From Micavibrio_A sp040381535 (lineage in GTDB: Bacteria; Pseudomonadota; Alphaproteobacteria; Micavibrionales; Micavibrionaceae), in the NCBI GenBank assembly GCA_040381535.1, contig JBEIHF010000025.1, positions 1 to 34,462 on the forward strand: DNA of 34,462 nucleotides, in the 5' to 3' direction. The translations under genes and the position numbers were made by a program. How positions within the stretch are numbered: the stretch's first letter is position 1; every line of letters begins with the position of its first letter. The notes under the pieces are model-generated. The model had not been told where the DNA came from and did no database searches. It saw nothing but the letters and a program-made list of their open reading frames with translations. Positions 7,348-14,950 of this stretch are shown in pieces.

Positions 7348-7563
7348 TTAAAAACCTGAGCGGACGATGCCTTTTTCGAAATCATCGCAGAATACCCTGC
7401 CGATACCTCTTTTCGCCGCTTTTAGATCGCAAGCGCTGACGGCCAAAGCCTGCACTACGTTAAAAACATGCTGCTCAAACAACGCGCTAAGCACATTGGT
7501 CCTGAACCCAAATGTGTTGACATGAGCCAATAGCTTGACTTTGTTTTCATCAGATAACGACAT
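7348..7563 (-). CDS. Hypothetical protein, 71 residues (possibly truncated)
   Basis: This small protein starts at the ATG at 7561-7563 with AGGGTG about four bases upstream, and behind a strong candidate promoter. The sequence (beginning MSLSDENKVKLLAHVNTFGF) is not recognised and has no signal peptide or membrane span. It ends at a TAA after which the same frame stays open for another 48 codons, so the natural product may once have been about 119 residues. It is probably co-transcribed with the 322-residue hypothetical gene downstream. Confidence 0.5.
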   Translation of the reverse strand: MSLSDENKVKLLAHVNTFGFRTNVLSALFEQHVFNVVQALAVSACDLKAAKRGIGRVFCDDFEKGIVRSGF

Positions 7564-7592
7564 TTCACACCCTAGTTTTCCTATTAAGGGTG

Positions 7593-7621
7593 GTTGTAGC
7601 CAAATCTATTAAATATGTCAA
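7593..7621 (-). promoter_or_regulatory. Sigma-70 type promoter for the hypothetical operon
   Basis: On the minus strand a perfect TTGACA (7616-7621) is followed after 17 bases by TACAAC (7593-7598). It lies just downstream of the ldtR stop and points into the 7563 to 6208 operon. CACCCT and AGGGTG at 7568-7573 and 7587-7592 form an inverted repeat across the predicted start point near 7586. Confidence 0.65.
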
Positions 7622-7627
7622 TGAATT

Positions 7628-8104
7628 CTATTCTTCATCATCCAGCGAGGCAAGGCCTGTAAACTGAGACTGGGAAGACCAGAAACGCTCGAACATCTTC
7701 ATCGTTTTGATGCTTTCGTTCATGCGCTCGTCGGACAATTCGGTGCCTTTAATCTTGTCTTCATGTTTGTGGAACATGTCGGCCAGAAGCTTGTAGGTCT
7801 CTTTGCCTTTGGCAGAGAGCTTCACGCGGATGGAGCGTTTGTCGTGCACCGAGCGTTCCTGCTCGATATAGTCGTTCTCACCCATCTTCTTCACGTTGTA
7901 GGAAACGTTGGAGCCGAGGTAATAACCGCGCAGCGTCAATTCCCCGACCGTCATTTCATCGTGACCGATGTTGTAAAGGATCATGGCCTGCACGTTGTTG
8001 ATATCCTGAATACCTTTACGGTCTAGTTCCACCTTCACCACGTCCAAGAAGTAACGGTGCAGGCGTTCGATCAGCTGAATGGCATCAAAATACGGTGTAG
8101 ACAC
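7628..8104 (-). CDS. ldtR: MarR-family transcriptional regulator, LdtR-like
   Basis: This winged-helix regulator matches the LdtR type as I remember it from Liberibacter and rhizobia, where it controls an L,D-transpeptidase gene and responds to small ligands. The core is conserved: FDAIQLIERLHR, INNVQAMILYNIG, the recognition-helix segment LRGYYLGSNVSYNVKKM, and the wing DKRSIRVKLSAKGKE. A TTG at 8116 opens the frame, but the GGAG at 8111-8114 is correctly placed for the GTG at 8102-8104, giving 158 residues. The gene diverges from hemB, and a 16-bp palindrome lies in the shared gap. An L,D-transpeptidase and a MepK-like endopeptidase are encoded at 17710-20170 and are natural candidate targets. 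The subfamily is an inference. Confidence 0.85.
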   Translation of the reverse strand: MSTPYFDAIQLIERLHRYFLDVVKVELDRKGIQDINNVQAMILYNIGHDEMTVGELTLRGYYLGSNVSYNVKKMGENDYIEQERSVHDKRSIRVKLSAKGKETYKLLADMFHKHEDKIKGTELSDERMNESIKTMKMFERFWSSQSQFTGLASLDDEE

Positions 8105-8118
8105 GGGATTCTCCAATT

Positions 8119-8148
8119 ATGACAATATGATAGGCGAGCGCCTATACT
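8119..8148 (+). promoter_or_regulatory. Candidate hemB promoter
   Basis: ATGACA (8119-8124) and TATACT (8143-8148) are separated by 18 bases on the plus strand. The 16-bp palindrome fills the end of the spacer and overlaps the -10 box. The predicted start near 8155 would leave hemB with a leader of about 150 bases. A weaker alternative is TTTACA at 8254-8259, closer to the gene. Confidence 0.45.
8130..8145. promoter_or_regulatory. 16-bp palindrome between ldtR and hemB (candidate LdtR operator)
   Basis: ATAGGCG-AG-CGCCTAT is a perfect inverted repeat with 7-base arms and a 2-base centre. It lies 26 bases upstream of the ldtR start and inside the candidate hemB promoter. The size and symmetry suit a MarR-family dimer. 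The link to LdtR is inferred from position. Confidence 0.55.
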
Positions 8149-8306
8149 CAGGCTACCCGCTAAAGATTAAACAATCCTTGCGGATGTCGCAACCCTTACT
8201 CCTGATTGTACTTTCTTCCCCACTAATAACGACTCTCAACATCCCAGAAACTGTTTACATTTCAGACAAATGGGCATACCAAGACAAAAAACGGAGCACT
8301 ACACCT

Positions 8307-9425
8307 ATGAGCGATTCAAAGATCATCAAAGACCTCAAAGATTCCATCGTCGAAACCGCGCCTGAACACGGCCACACCCATTTCGACAAGATGAAGCTCC
8401 ACAGCCTTTCCTCCGATCGCTTTCCCCATGTGCGCATGCGCCGCCTTCGCACCAACGACGGCATCCGCGACCTCGTGCGCGAAAACACGGTTCAGGCGAA
8501 TGATTTGATCGTTCCGATTTTCGTTGAAGAAGATATCACCGAAAGAACGCCGCTCGCTTCCATGCCGGGCCTGTTCCGCGAAAGCGAAAAATCTTTGGAA
8601 GCACGCGTGAAAGATATCGCGGCTTCGGGTGTAAAAGGCATCATGCTGTTCGGCGTGTCTCATAATAAAGACCATATCGGTTCTGACTCGATGGACCCGA
8701 ACGGTTTGCTGGCCCGCATGATTTCCCGAGCGAAAAACGCCGCACCGGAATTATCCGTCATCGCCGATGTTTGTTTTTGCGAATACACGGACCACGGCCA
8801 TTGCGGCCCGCTTTGCGCCAAAGGCGATGTAGACAATGACCGCACGGTAGAAAATATCGCCATGCAATCCGTGATTGCCTGCGAGGCAGGTGCCGATATG
8901 ATTGCACCATCCGGCATGATGGATGGACAAGTTTCCGCCATACGTCATGCGCTCGATGTTACGGGCTTTTCAAACACGCCGATCATGGCTTATGCCGCGA
9001 AATTCGCCTCTTGCTTCTACGGCCCGTTCCGTGATGCCGCTGGCTGCGCTCTCGGCAAAACCCCGAACGTCCGCACTGACCGTAAATCGTATCAACTGGA
9101 TCCGGCGAACACGCGCGAAGCTTTGCGCGATGCCATGCTCGATGAACGCGAAGGCGCGGACATGCTGATGGTAAAACCCGGCATGGCATATTTGGACATC
9201 CTCGCAAAACTCCGCGAACAATCCGATCTTCCCCTCGCCGTTTATCAAGTAAGCGGTGAATACGCCATGCTTCGCTTTGCGGCGCAGGCCGGCGCGCTGA
9301 ACTGGCAGGATGCCATGATGGAATCACTGCTGGCTTTCAAACGCGCAGGGGCGGATATGATTCTGACCTATGCGGGTGCGGAAGTGGCACGTTACGTCAA
9401 GAACGGCACACCCTTCTCCCTTTAA
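8307..9425 (+). CDS. hemB: Delta-aminolevulinic acid dehydratase (porphobilinogen synthase)
   Basis: HemB joins two 5-aminolevulinate molecules into porphobilinogen for haem synthesis. The 372-residue protein has the Schiff-base lysines in AYAAKFASCFYGPFRDA (K232) and MLMVKPGMAYLDI (K290). The metal site DVCFCEYTDHGHCG (C156, C158, C166) is the cysteine-rich zinc type, whereas several alphaproteobacterial HemBs have the D-x-A-x-D magnesium type. The open frame extends upstream to 8079, but GGAG at 8293-8296 supports the ATG at 8307. About 38 residues precede the conserved core, a longer N-terminal arm than in E. coli. Confidence 0.97.
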   Translation: MSDSKIIKDLKDSIVETAPEHGHTHFDKMKLHSLSSDRFPHVRMRRLRTNDGIRDLVRENTVQANDLIVPIFVEEDITERTPLASMPGLFRESEKSLEARVKDIAASGVKGIMLFGVSHNKDHIGSDSMDPNGLLARMISRAKNAAPELSVIADVCFCEYTDHGHCGPLCAKGDVDNDRTVENIAMQSVIACEAGADMIAPSGMMDGQVSAIRHALDVTGFSNTPIMAYAAKFASCFYGPFRDAAGCALGKTPNVRTDRKSYQLDPANTREALRDAMLDEREGADMLMVKPGMAYLDILAKLREQSDLPLAVYQVSGEYAMLRFAAQAGALNWQDAMMESLLAFKRAGADMILTYAGAEVARYVKNGTPFSL

Positions 9426-9585
9426 TTCGATTCGTCCCTTTCCTTTTCCGCCTTGGGCCCTTCTAAGGCTTGATACTTCAGGGGAAAACGGCGACAATTG
9501 GTGGCGCGGTAACGTTCTGTTTACCACTTTTCGTGTATTCTATTCTTCTGAAGTACCCCTCTTATTTTAAGGAATTTCCAACGCT

Positions 9586-10476
9586 ATGAAATACGCGGGT
9601 CTAGCCCTGGTCTTTGTTTGTACGTTCGGCGGTCTTATGGTCGCCGCAGGCGTGGACAAGGGTATCAAATTGATCACCCACGCAATCTTACCTGCCTTGC
9701 CGGGCGAGATCATGATCATTTTAGGCTGCGCCGTCTGCGCCTTTATCATTTCCAACTCGCCGGCTGCGGTCAAACACACGCTCAGCTATTTCAAAGCGCT
9801 CAAAAGGGGCACCGCCTATACCAAAGAAGACTACATCGAAATGCTTTCGATGCTTTACACGGTGTTCAAACTGGCCCGCACCAAAGGCTGGCTTGCGATG
9901 GAACAACACATCGAAAACCCGCATGAGAGCGAATTGTTCAAACAATTCCCCAGCTTCTACAACAATCACCACGCCCAGACTTTCCTTTGCGATTATTTGC
10001 GTATCATCTCGCTCGGCAACGAAAACCCGCTGACCATCGAAGCCTTGATGGATGAAGAGATCGAAACCATCAACGCGCACGAAAGCCATCCGGGCCACGC
10101 GCTGCAAACCATGGCGGACGGTATTCCCGCTTTGGGCATCGTGGCTGCCGTTTTGGGCGTTATCAAAACTATGTCGTCCATTAGCGAACCGCCCGAAATT
10201 CTGGGCAAGATGATCGGCGGCGCTTTGGTCGGAACATTCCTCGGCGTATGGCTCGGCTACACCATGATCGGCCCTATCGCGGGCGCTATGAGCGAGTACG
10301 CCAAAACCGAAGTCATGTATTACAAATCACTCAAAGTCGGTGTTATCGCATTCCTGAACGGTTGTGCTCCGCAGGTCGCCGTAGAATTTTCGCGTAAATT
10401 CCTACCGCACGACGTGCAGCCGACCTTCCTTGAGCTCGAAGAAAAACTGAACGCCCTGCCCAGCCCGTCCGCATAA
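9586..10476 (+). CDS. motA: Flagellar motor stator protein MotA
   Basis: MotA forms the ion-channel ring of the flagellar stator with MotB in the inner membrane. The 296-residue protein has four membrane spans at about residues 1-22, 35-56, 175-195 and 205-230. It has the cytoplasmic charged segment KLARTKGWLAMEQHIENP holding the rotor-interacting Arg and Glu, and the functional Pro in ALQTMADGIPALGIVAAVLG. The ATG has AAGGAA about 11 bases upstream. motB follows after 12 bases, so the two are co-transcribed. I found no convincing flagellar sigma-28 or sigma-54 box in the 160-base gap after hemB, and no other flagellar gene is in the window. Confidence 0.97.
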   Translation: MKYAGLALVFVCTFGGLMVAAGVDKGIKLITHAILPALPGEIMIILGCAVCAFIISNSPAAVKHTLSYFKALKRGTAYTKEDYIEMLSMLYTVFKLARTKGWLAMEQHIENPHESELFKQFPSFYNNHHAQTFLCDYLRIISLGNENPLTIEALMDEEIETINAHESHPGHALQTMADGIPALGIVAAVLGVIKTMSSISEPPEILGKMIGGALVGTFLGVWLGYTMIGPIAGAMSEYAKTEVMYYKSLKVGVIAFLNGCAPQVAVEFSRKFLPHDVQPTFLELEEKLNALPSPSA

Positions 10477-10488
10477 GGATAACATTCT

Positions 10489-11466
10489 ATGGCAAAGGGC
10501 GGCGGCAAACAGGACGAACTCAGACCGATCATCGTCAAGAAGGTAAAAAAAGTCGCGGGCGGCCACCATGGTGGCGCTTGGAAAGTAGCTTACGCCGACT
10601 TCGTGACCGCCATGATGGCGTTCTTTCTTTTGCTCTGGCTTTTGAACGTCACGACCGAAGAACAAAAAGCCGGCATCGCCGACTATTTCGATCCCACCCC
10701 AAAAATTTCCGAAAACGTCAGCGGCGCGGGCGGCATGCTGGGCGGCCTGACCGTCTCCCCCGAGGGAGCGATGGTCACAGATAGACAACCGATCCAGCCC
10801 CTGCCGACAACGGAAGCCGCGTTGCGCCCCGGTTCCGAACAAAAAATCACGGACGAGCAGTTCAAGGAAGAACAGAAAAAGCGCGAAGAAGAGAATTTTA
10901 AGAAAGCCGAAACCGCCATCAAGGCCGCCATGCAATCAACGCAGGAACTCAAGGAACTTGAGAAAAACCTAAAGATGGATATGACGCCCGAAGGTCTGCG
11001 CATTCAAATCGTCGATCAAGACGGCAAACCGATGTTTCCGTCTGGTTCATCCGCCATGTATGAACGCACGCAAAAACTGCTGCAAAAAGTATCCGAAGTC
11101 ATCCGCAAGATGCCGAACGAAATTTCCGTCCGTGGCCACACCGACGGCGTGCCTTATTCCAAAGGCAATGATTACACCAACTGGGAATTATCGGCCGACC
11201 GCGCCAACGCCTCGCGCCGTGTGCTTGTGGGCGCAGGATTCCCAGAAGATAAGGTCAACAACGTGCTAGGAAAAGCGGATAAGGATCACTTGATCACCGA
11301 AAAACCAACCGATGCGCAAAACCGCCGTATCAGTATTATCCTTTTGCGCGAAGAACTCGTCACGCAGGTAGGCGCGAATATGAGCACGAAGGCAGTTCAG
11401 GAACAAGAACGCGCCGCCAAAGACCCGCTTTACCGCCGCTCATCCGGCTCTGTCGACTTCCCCTAA
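10489..11466 (+). CDS. motB: Flagellar motor stator protein MotB
   Basis: MotB anchors the stator to peptidoglycan and carries the proton-accepting aspartate. The 325-residue protein begins with a basic cytoplasmic tail. A single membrane span follows (WKVAYADFVTAMMAFFLLLW), with the critical Asp at residue 37. Next comes a plug and Glu/Lys-rich linker to about residue 160, then an OmpA-like peptidoglycan-binding domain with SVRGHTDGVPY, ELSADRANASRRVL and NRRISIIL. The conserved Asp favours proton rather than sodium coupling. It is the second gene of the motAB operon and ends 16 bases before the convergent parC. Confidence 0.97.
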   Translation: MAKGGGKQDELRPIIVKKVKKVAGGHHGGAWKVAYADFVTAMMAFFLLLWLLNVTTEEQKAGIADYFDPTPKISENVSGAGGMLGGLTVSPEGAMVTDRQPIQPLPTTEAALRPGSEQKITDEQFKEEQKKREEENFKKAETAIKAAMQSTQELKELEKNLKMDMTPEGLRIQIVDQDGKPMFPSGSSAMYERTQKLLQKVSEVIRKMPNEISVRGHTDGVPYSKGNDYTNWELSADRANASRRVLVGAGFPEDKVNNVLGKADKDHLITEKPTDAQNRRISIILLREELVTQVGANMSTKAVQEQERAAKDPLYRRSSGSVDFP

Positions 11467-11482
11467 GGGTAAGCCTCATCTA

Positions 11483-13726
11483 TCAGGAAAATTTATTGCT
11501 CTTAGGGAATCCGTTCGGTGGCAATTTACCCGCGTCCGCACGGTTACCTTTCCACTCCTTGATATTGCCGACTGAGGTTTCACCGGCGCCGTATTTGAAG
11601 GTCAGACCTTCTTTCCAGTTGAAGGTTTTCAAATCTGATAATCCGCCGTCTTTGTATTTTTGCAATGCCACGCCCTTGCCACGCGCCATTTCGGGAAGAC
11701 CATCTAGCGGGAACACAAGGAATTTGCGGTTGCGACCAATGACCGCAATGTGGTCATGGTTAGCGCCGACGATGCGGCAAAGCTTTGCTTCGTCTTTACC
11801 ATCCACATTCAAAACCTGTTTGCCCTTTTTGGTCTGCGCTAGAACATCATCCATCTTCACGATGAATCCGCGGCCCGTATCGGACACCACGATCATTTTG
11901 ACATCGGGCTTGAACACTTCCATGTCCACAATGTCGGCATCGTTCGGCAGATCGACCAGCAAGCGCAAAGGTTCGCCAAAACCGCGGCCGGGCGGAAGTT
12001 TATCGCCGCCAATCGTGTAGAAGACACCGTTCGTGCCGAATATTAAAATCTTGTCGTTCGTCATCGCCGGGAACACGAACAGCCCGCTATCGCCATCCTT
12101 ATATTTCAATTCCTTTGCATCGATCTCGTGGCCTTTCATGGCGCGGATCCAGCCCTTGGCGGAGCAGATAACCGTGATCGGTTCTTTTTCGACCAGCATC
12201 TCTTCGAGGTTTTCGATGACGGGCGCGATAGCGGCCTTACCGACAATCGTGCGGCGTTTGCCAAGCGGCGTGCCCTTGCCAAACAGCGTTTGAATATTAT
12301 CGATCTGCTTTTTGATTCTAGTCCACTGGCGCGCTTCGGATTTGATGAGCTTTTCCAAATCGTCCTTTTCTCCCGCTAGCTTATCGTTCTCGCGCTTGAT
12401 CTCGATTTCCTCGAGCCGCGCCAAAGAACGCAAACGTATATTCAAAATCGCTTCGGCCTGAATTTCCGTCAGTTTGAATTTCTTGATCAACGCAGGCTTA
12501 GGCTCGTCAGAATTGCGGATGATCTTGATAACCTCGTCGATGTTAAGGAATACGATCAGGTAACCAGCGAGAACTTCCAGACGGTGAATGACTTTATCGA
12601 GACGGTGCTGCGATCTACGGACCAGAACTTCCTGCTGGTGGTTGAGCCAGCATTGCAAAACATCGCGCAGCGGCATGACCTTGGGCACAAGCCCGCCATC
12701 AAGAACATTCATGTTCATGGAAAATTTGGTCTCTAAATCCGAATTACGGAAGAGCATCTCCATGAGGAGTTCGGGCTCAATAGTGCGCGATTTCGGCACC
12801 AGCACGATGCGGATGTCTTCGGTGGATTCGTCGCGCACATCGTCGAGCTGCGCAACCTTCTTCTCGGTAATCAATTCGGCCAAACGCTCGATCAGTTTGG
12901 ATTTTTGCACCTGATAAGGAATTTCGGTGACGATGATCTGGTACGATCCGCCTTTGAGTTCTTCCTTTTCCCATTTAGCGCGCAGGCGGAAAGAGCCCTT
13001 ACCCATGCGGAAAGACTCGGAAACGCTTTCCTTGCTCTCAACCATGATTCCGCCCGTCGGGAAATCCGGGCCGGGAATATATTTCACCAGCTCTTTGTCG
13101 GTAAGCGGACCATCGAGCATTGCACTCATCGCATCGCAAAGTTCCGCAACGTTGAAAGGCGGAATATTGGTCGCCATACCCACGGCAATACCGGATGAAC
13201 CGTTCGCCAGCAAATTCGGGAAACCGCCCGGCATCACGATCGGCTCGTTTTCCGAACCATCATATGTAGGGCGGAAATCAACCGCGTTTTCTTCGAGGCC
13301 GTCGAGCAGAAGTGCGGCAACCGCCGTCATGCGCGCTTCTGTGTAACGCATCGCGGCCGCGTTATCGCCGTCTATATTACCAAAATTGCCCTGACCATCA
13401 ACCAACGGATAGCGGACGGAGAAGTCCTGCGCCAAACGTACCATCGCGTCGTAAACGGAAGAATCTCCGTGCGGGTGATATTTACCGATGACATCGCCGA
13501 CCACACGGGCTGATTTTTTCGGCGGGGTCGTAGGGTTCAATTGTAATTGATACATCGCGTATAAAACGCGGCGGTGAACAGGTTTCAAACCGTCGCGGAC
13601 ATCGGGCAAGGATCGAGACATAATGGTAGAGAGCGCATAGGACAGGTAGCGCTCGGACAGGATCTTGGTAATCCCTTCATCTACGATTTTGGATTCAACA
13701 ACTTTGGTAGGAGTCTTTTTGACCAT
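11483..13726 (-). CDS. parC: DNA topoisomerase IV subunit A
   Basis: ParC is the DNA-cleaving subunit of topoisomerase IV, which unlinks daughter chromosomes. The 747-residue protein has the N-terminal breakage-reunion domain with the active-site Tyr in AAAMRYTEARM (Y128). The quinolone-determining region GKYHPHGDSSVYDAMVR keeps the wild-type Ser (S89) and Asp (D93). A shortened C-terminal beta-propeller contains repeats such as ICSAKGWIRAMKG and VVSDTGRGFIVKM. This size and the short C-terminal domain fit alphaproteobacterial ParC rather than GyrA, which normally has a longer propeller with a GyrA box. The start at 13726 lacks a Shine-Dalgarno sequence. parE is not in the window. Confidence 0.93.
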   Translation of the reverse strand: MVKKTPTKVVESKIVDEGITKILSERYLSYALSTIMSRSLPDVRDGLKPVHRRVLYAMYQLQLNPTTPPKKSARVVGDVIGKYHPHGDSSVYDAMVRLAQDFSVRYPLVDGQGNFGNIDGDNAAAMRYTEARMTAVAALLLDGLEENAVDFRPTYDGSENEPIVMPGGFPNLLANGSSGIAVGMATNIPPFNVAELCDAMSAMLDGPLTDKELVKYIPGPDFPTGGIMVESKESVSESFRMGKGSFRLRAKWEKEELKGGSYQIIVTEIPYQVQKSKLIERLAELITEKKVAQLDDVRDESTEDIRIVLVPKSRTIEPELLMEMLFRNSDLETKFSMNMNVLDGGLVPKVMPLRDVLQCWLNHQQEVLVRRSQHRLDKVIHRLEVLAGYLIVFLNIDEVIKIIRNSDEPKPALIKKFKLTEIQAEAILNIRLRSLARLEEIEIKRENDKLAGEKDDLEKLIKSEARQWTRIKKQIDNIQTLFGKGTPLGKRRTIVGKAAIAPVIENLEEMLVEKEPITVICSAKGWIRAMKGHEIDAKELKYKDGDSGLFVFPAMTNDKILIFGTNGVFYTIGGDKLPPGRGFGEPLRLLVDLPNDADIVDMEVFKPDVKMIVVSDTGRGFIVKMDDVLAQTKKGKQVLNVDGKDEAKLCRIVGANHDHIAVIGRNRKFLVFPLDGLPEMARGKGVALQKYKDGGLSDLKTFNWKEGLTFKYGAGETSVGNIKEWKGNRADAGKLPPNGFPKSNKFS

Positions 13727-13805
13727 AAGTGCTTATTTACAGGCCATTCCCGCTTCAATCAAGCCGCCTTTTGGGCATTTCTGCGTGTTATAAGGCTTTA
13801 AAAGC

Positions 13806-13814
13806 TGGCATAAT
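13806..13814 (+). promoter_or_regulatory. Extended -10 promoter, likely leaderless, for the DUF2784-like gene
   Basis: TGG-CATAAT is an extended -10 (TGn plus a 5/6 hexamer). CTGCCC separates it from the ATG at 13821, so the transcript would begin at the start codon. No -35 box is seen, as is common with extended -10 promoters. Confidence 0.5.
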
Positions 13815-13820
13815 CTGCCC

Positions 13821-14204
13821 ATGACCGATACGCAATTGTTAATAGCGGACCACGCGTTAAACATTTTCCATCTGGTTATCGTGCTGTTTCTGACCTTCGG
13901 GTGGATATGGGTTAAGTCTCGCCCCCTGCACAGAATCGCGGTCTCCGTCACATCGTTTTTGTGGATTGTGGTGGGCACGTTCGTCGGCAAACTGGGATAT
14001 TGCCCCGCCACCGATTGGCACTGGCGCATAAAAAAACTCCGCGGGGAAAAAGACCTGCCCGTTTCTTATATAGATTACAATTTGCAAAAAATCGGCATCC
14101 ATCTTCCATCCAACATGGCCGACATCCTCGTCATGACGACTTTCGGGGCCATAGTCGTGCTGACAATCTGCTTCTGGCTCAATGACCGGAGGCGGACTTC
14201 TTAA
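13821..14204 (+). CDS. DUF2784-like inner-membrane protein
   Basis: This 127-residue protein has three predicted membrane helices, at about residues 12-31, 38-58 and 102-120. Between the second and third lies the conserved patch GYCPATDWHWRIKKLRG, then DLPVSYIDY. The Cys-Pro...Thr-Asp-Trp-His-Trp block is characteristic of the DUF2784 family, and its exact form resembles members I recall from Bacteroidota. Function is unknown. The gene lacks a Shine-Dalgarno sequence but has an extended -10 six bases before the ATG. It diverges from parC and overlaps the convergent recO end by 26 bases. Confidence 0.75.
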   Translation: MTDTQLLIADHALNIFHLVIVLFLTFGWIWVKSRPLHRIAVSVTSFLWIVVGTFVGKLGYCPATDWHWRIKKLRGEKDLPVSYIDYNLQKIGIHLPSNMADILVMTTFGAIVVLTICFWLNDRRRTS

Positions 14205-14934
14205 TATCGGCCAGCGATTTTTCGTACCGCGCTTCGAACCGCAACCGCGCTTCGGGTACGCCTTTGGTATGGTGTGAGAAAACCCAATGCTCTAGGAAAT
14301 GCCCCGTCATGCGCAGGCCTTTGTAAATTTCTTCGGGGTCATAGGCTCCGCCGCCGGGTTTTAAAAACGCGGGCATTTCCAGCAATCTCTCTTTATAGGG
14401 TCCTGCCGCGTGGAGGCTCACCGCACGTCCTGATTTCGGGGATACATAGGCCAGCTGCGTGACATCTCCGCCCGCGGCGCATTTGGTCAGGTCCAAACCG
14501 AAGCCTAGTTCCTTGAGCAAGGAAATTTCCCAGAAAATATACGCCGCCATCCATATTTCGCCGTCCATCATCTCCATCATGGTTTTAAAACCGTGAAACA
14601 ACCCCGCATGCCCTTCGCGTTCGGGTAAAGCCGCGTCACACAAAGAACAAGCTGAAAGCAAAGCGCCGAGTTTGAGCGGATCGTCCAGCACGCCGTGCGG
14701 CAATCCCGATTCCTGATCCAATGTCATCGAGCCGAGCTGGTCTGAAACACGGCTTTTCCATTGCACAGCGACGAGCGTCCCCGCCTCTAGCAACCCGCGC
14801 TTTTTGGTGGATTGCGCGCCATGCACATAGCCCGCGTGACGGCCGTTTTTTTCCGTGAGCAGACCGACAACCGCGCCGCCCTCGCCGTGGGGGCGCACAC
14901 TTAATATAAATCCTTGATCCGTCCAGCTCTCCAT
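14179..14934 (-). CDS. recO: DNA repair protein RecO
   Basis: RecO works with RecF and RecR to load RecA on gapped DNA. The 251-residue protein starts with the OB-fold region MESWTDQGFILSVRPHGEGG, has GLLTEKNGRHAGYVHGA, and continues with the helical domain (CSLCDAALPEREGHAGLF). The frame is open to 15024, but the ATG at 14932-14934 matches the normal N-terminus. There is no Shine-Dalgarno sequence. A TATACA hexamer ends exactly six bases before this ATG, suggesting a leaderless mRNA. It diverges from the aspartate dehydrogenase gene with only 16 bases between the start codons and overlaps the DUF2784-like gene at its 3' end. Confidence 0.92.
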   Translation of the reverse strand: MESWTDQGFILSVRPHGEGGAVVGLLTEKNGRHAGYVHGAQSTKKRGLLEAGTLVAVQWKSRVSDQLGSMTLDQESGLPHGVLDDPLKLGALLSACSLCDAALPEREGHAGLFHGFKTMMEMMDGEIWMAAYIFWEISLLKELGFGLDLTKCAAGGDVTQLAYVSPKSGRAVSLHAAGPYKERLLEMPAFLKPGGGAYDPEEIYKGLRMTGHFLEHWVFSHHTKGVPEARLRFEARYEKSLADIKKSASGH

Positions 14935-14938
14935 GAAA

Positions 14939-14946
14939 TATGTATA
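14939..14946. promoter_or_regulatory. Overlapping divergent -10 elements between recO and aspartate dehydrogenase
   Basis: The 8 bases TATGTATA read leftward as TATACA (14941-14946) and rightward as TATGTA (14939-14944). Each hexamer stops six bases before the ATG it faces (14934 and 14951). The leftward match is 4/6 and the rightward one only 3/6, so the rightward assignment is weak. Confidence 0.4.
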
Positions 14947-14950
14947 CCCC

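Noticed and set aside
6208..7563. Toxin-antitoxin or defence pair
   Set aside because: Two adjacent unknown genes invite this reading, but neither protein shows a toxin, antitoxin, nuclease or DNA-binding motif, so no such function is claimed.
7568..7592. RNA hairpin hiding the ribosome site of the 71-residue frame
   Set aside because: The predicted transcription start near 7586 would leave most of the 5' arm untranscribed, so a DNA operator is the simpler reading.
9450..9469. GCCTT/AAGGC stem after hemB as a terminator
   Set aside because: Only five pairs with a ten-base loop and no T-run follows; not convincing.
9426..9585. Flagellar sigma-28 or sigma-54 promoter before motA
   Set aside because: No acceptable match to TAAA-N15-GCCGATAA or to the GG/GC -24/-12 pattern was found in the gap.
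9618..9926. 102-codon plus-strand frame inside motA
   Set aside because: It is a different frame within a clear motA with no ribosome site, and its composition is typical of an out-of-frame translation.
11461..11469. CCCTAAGGG palindrome at the motB stop
   Set aside because: It is a nine-base palindrome with only 3-base arms and no T-run, too short to be a terminator.
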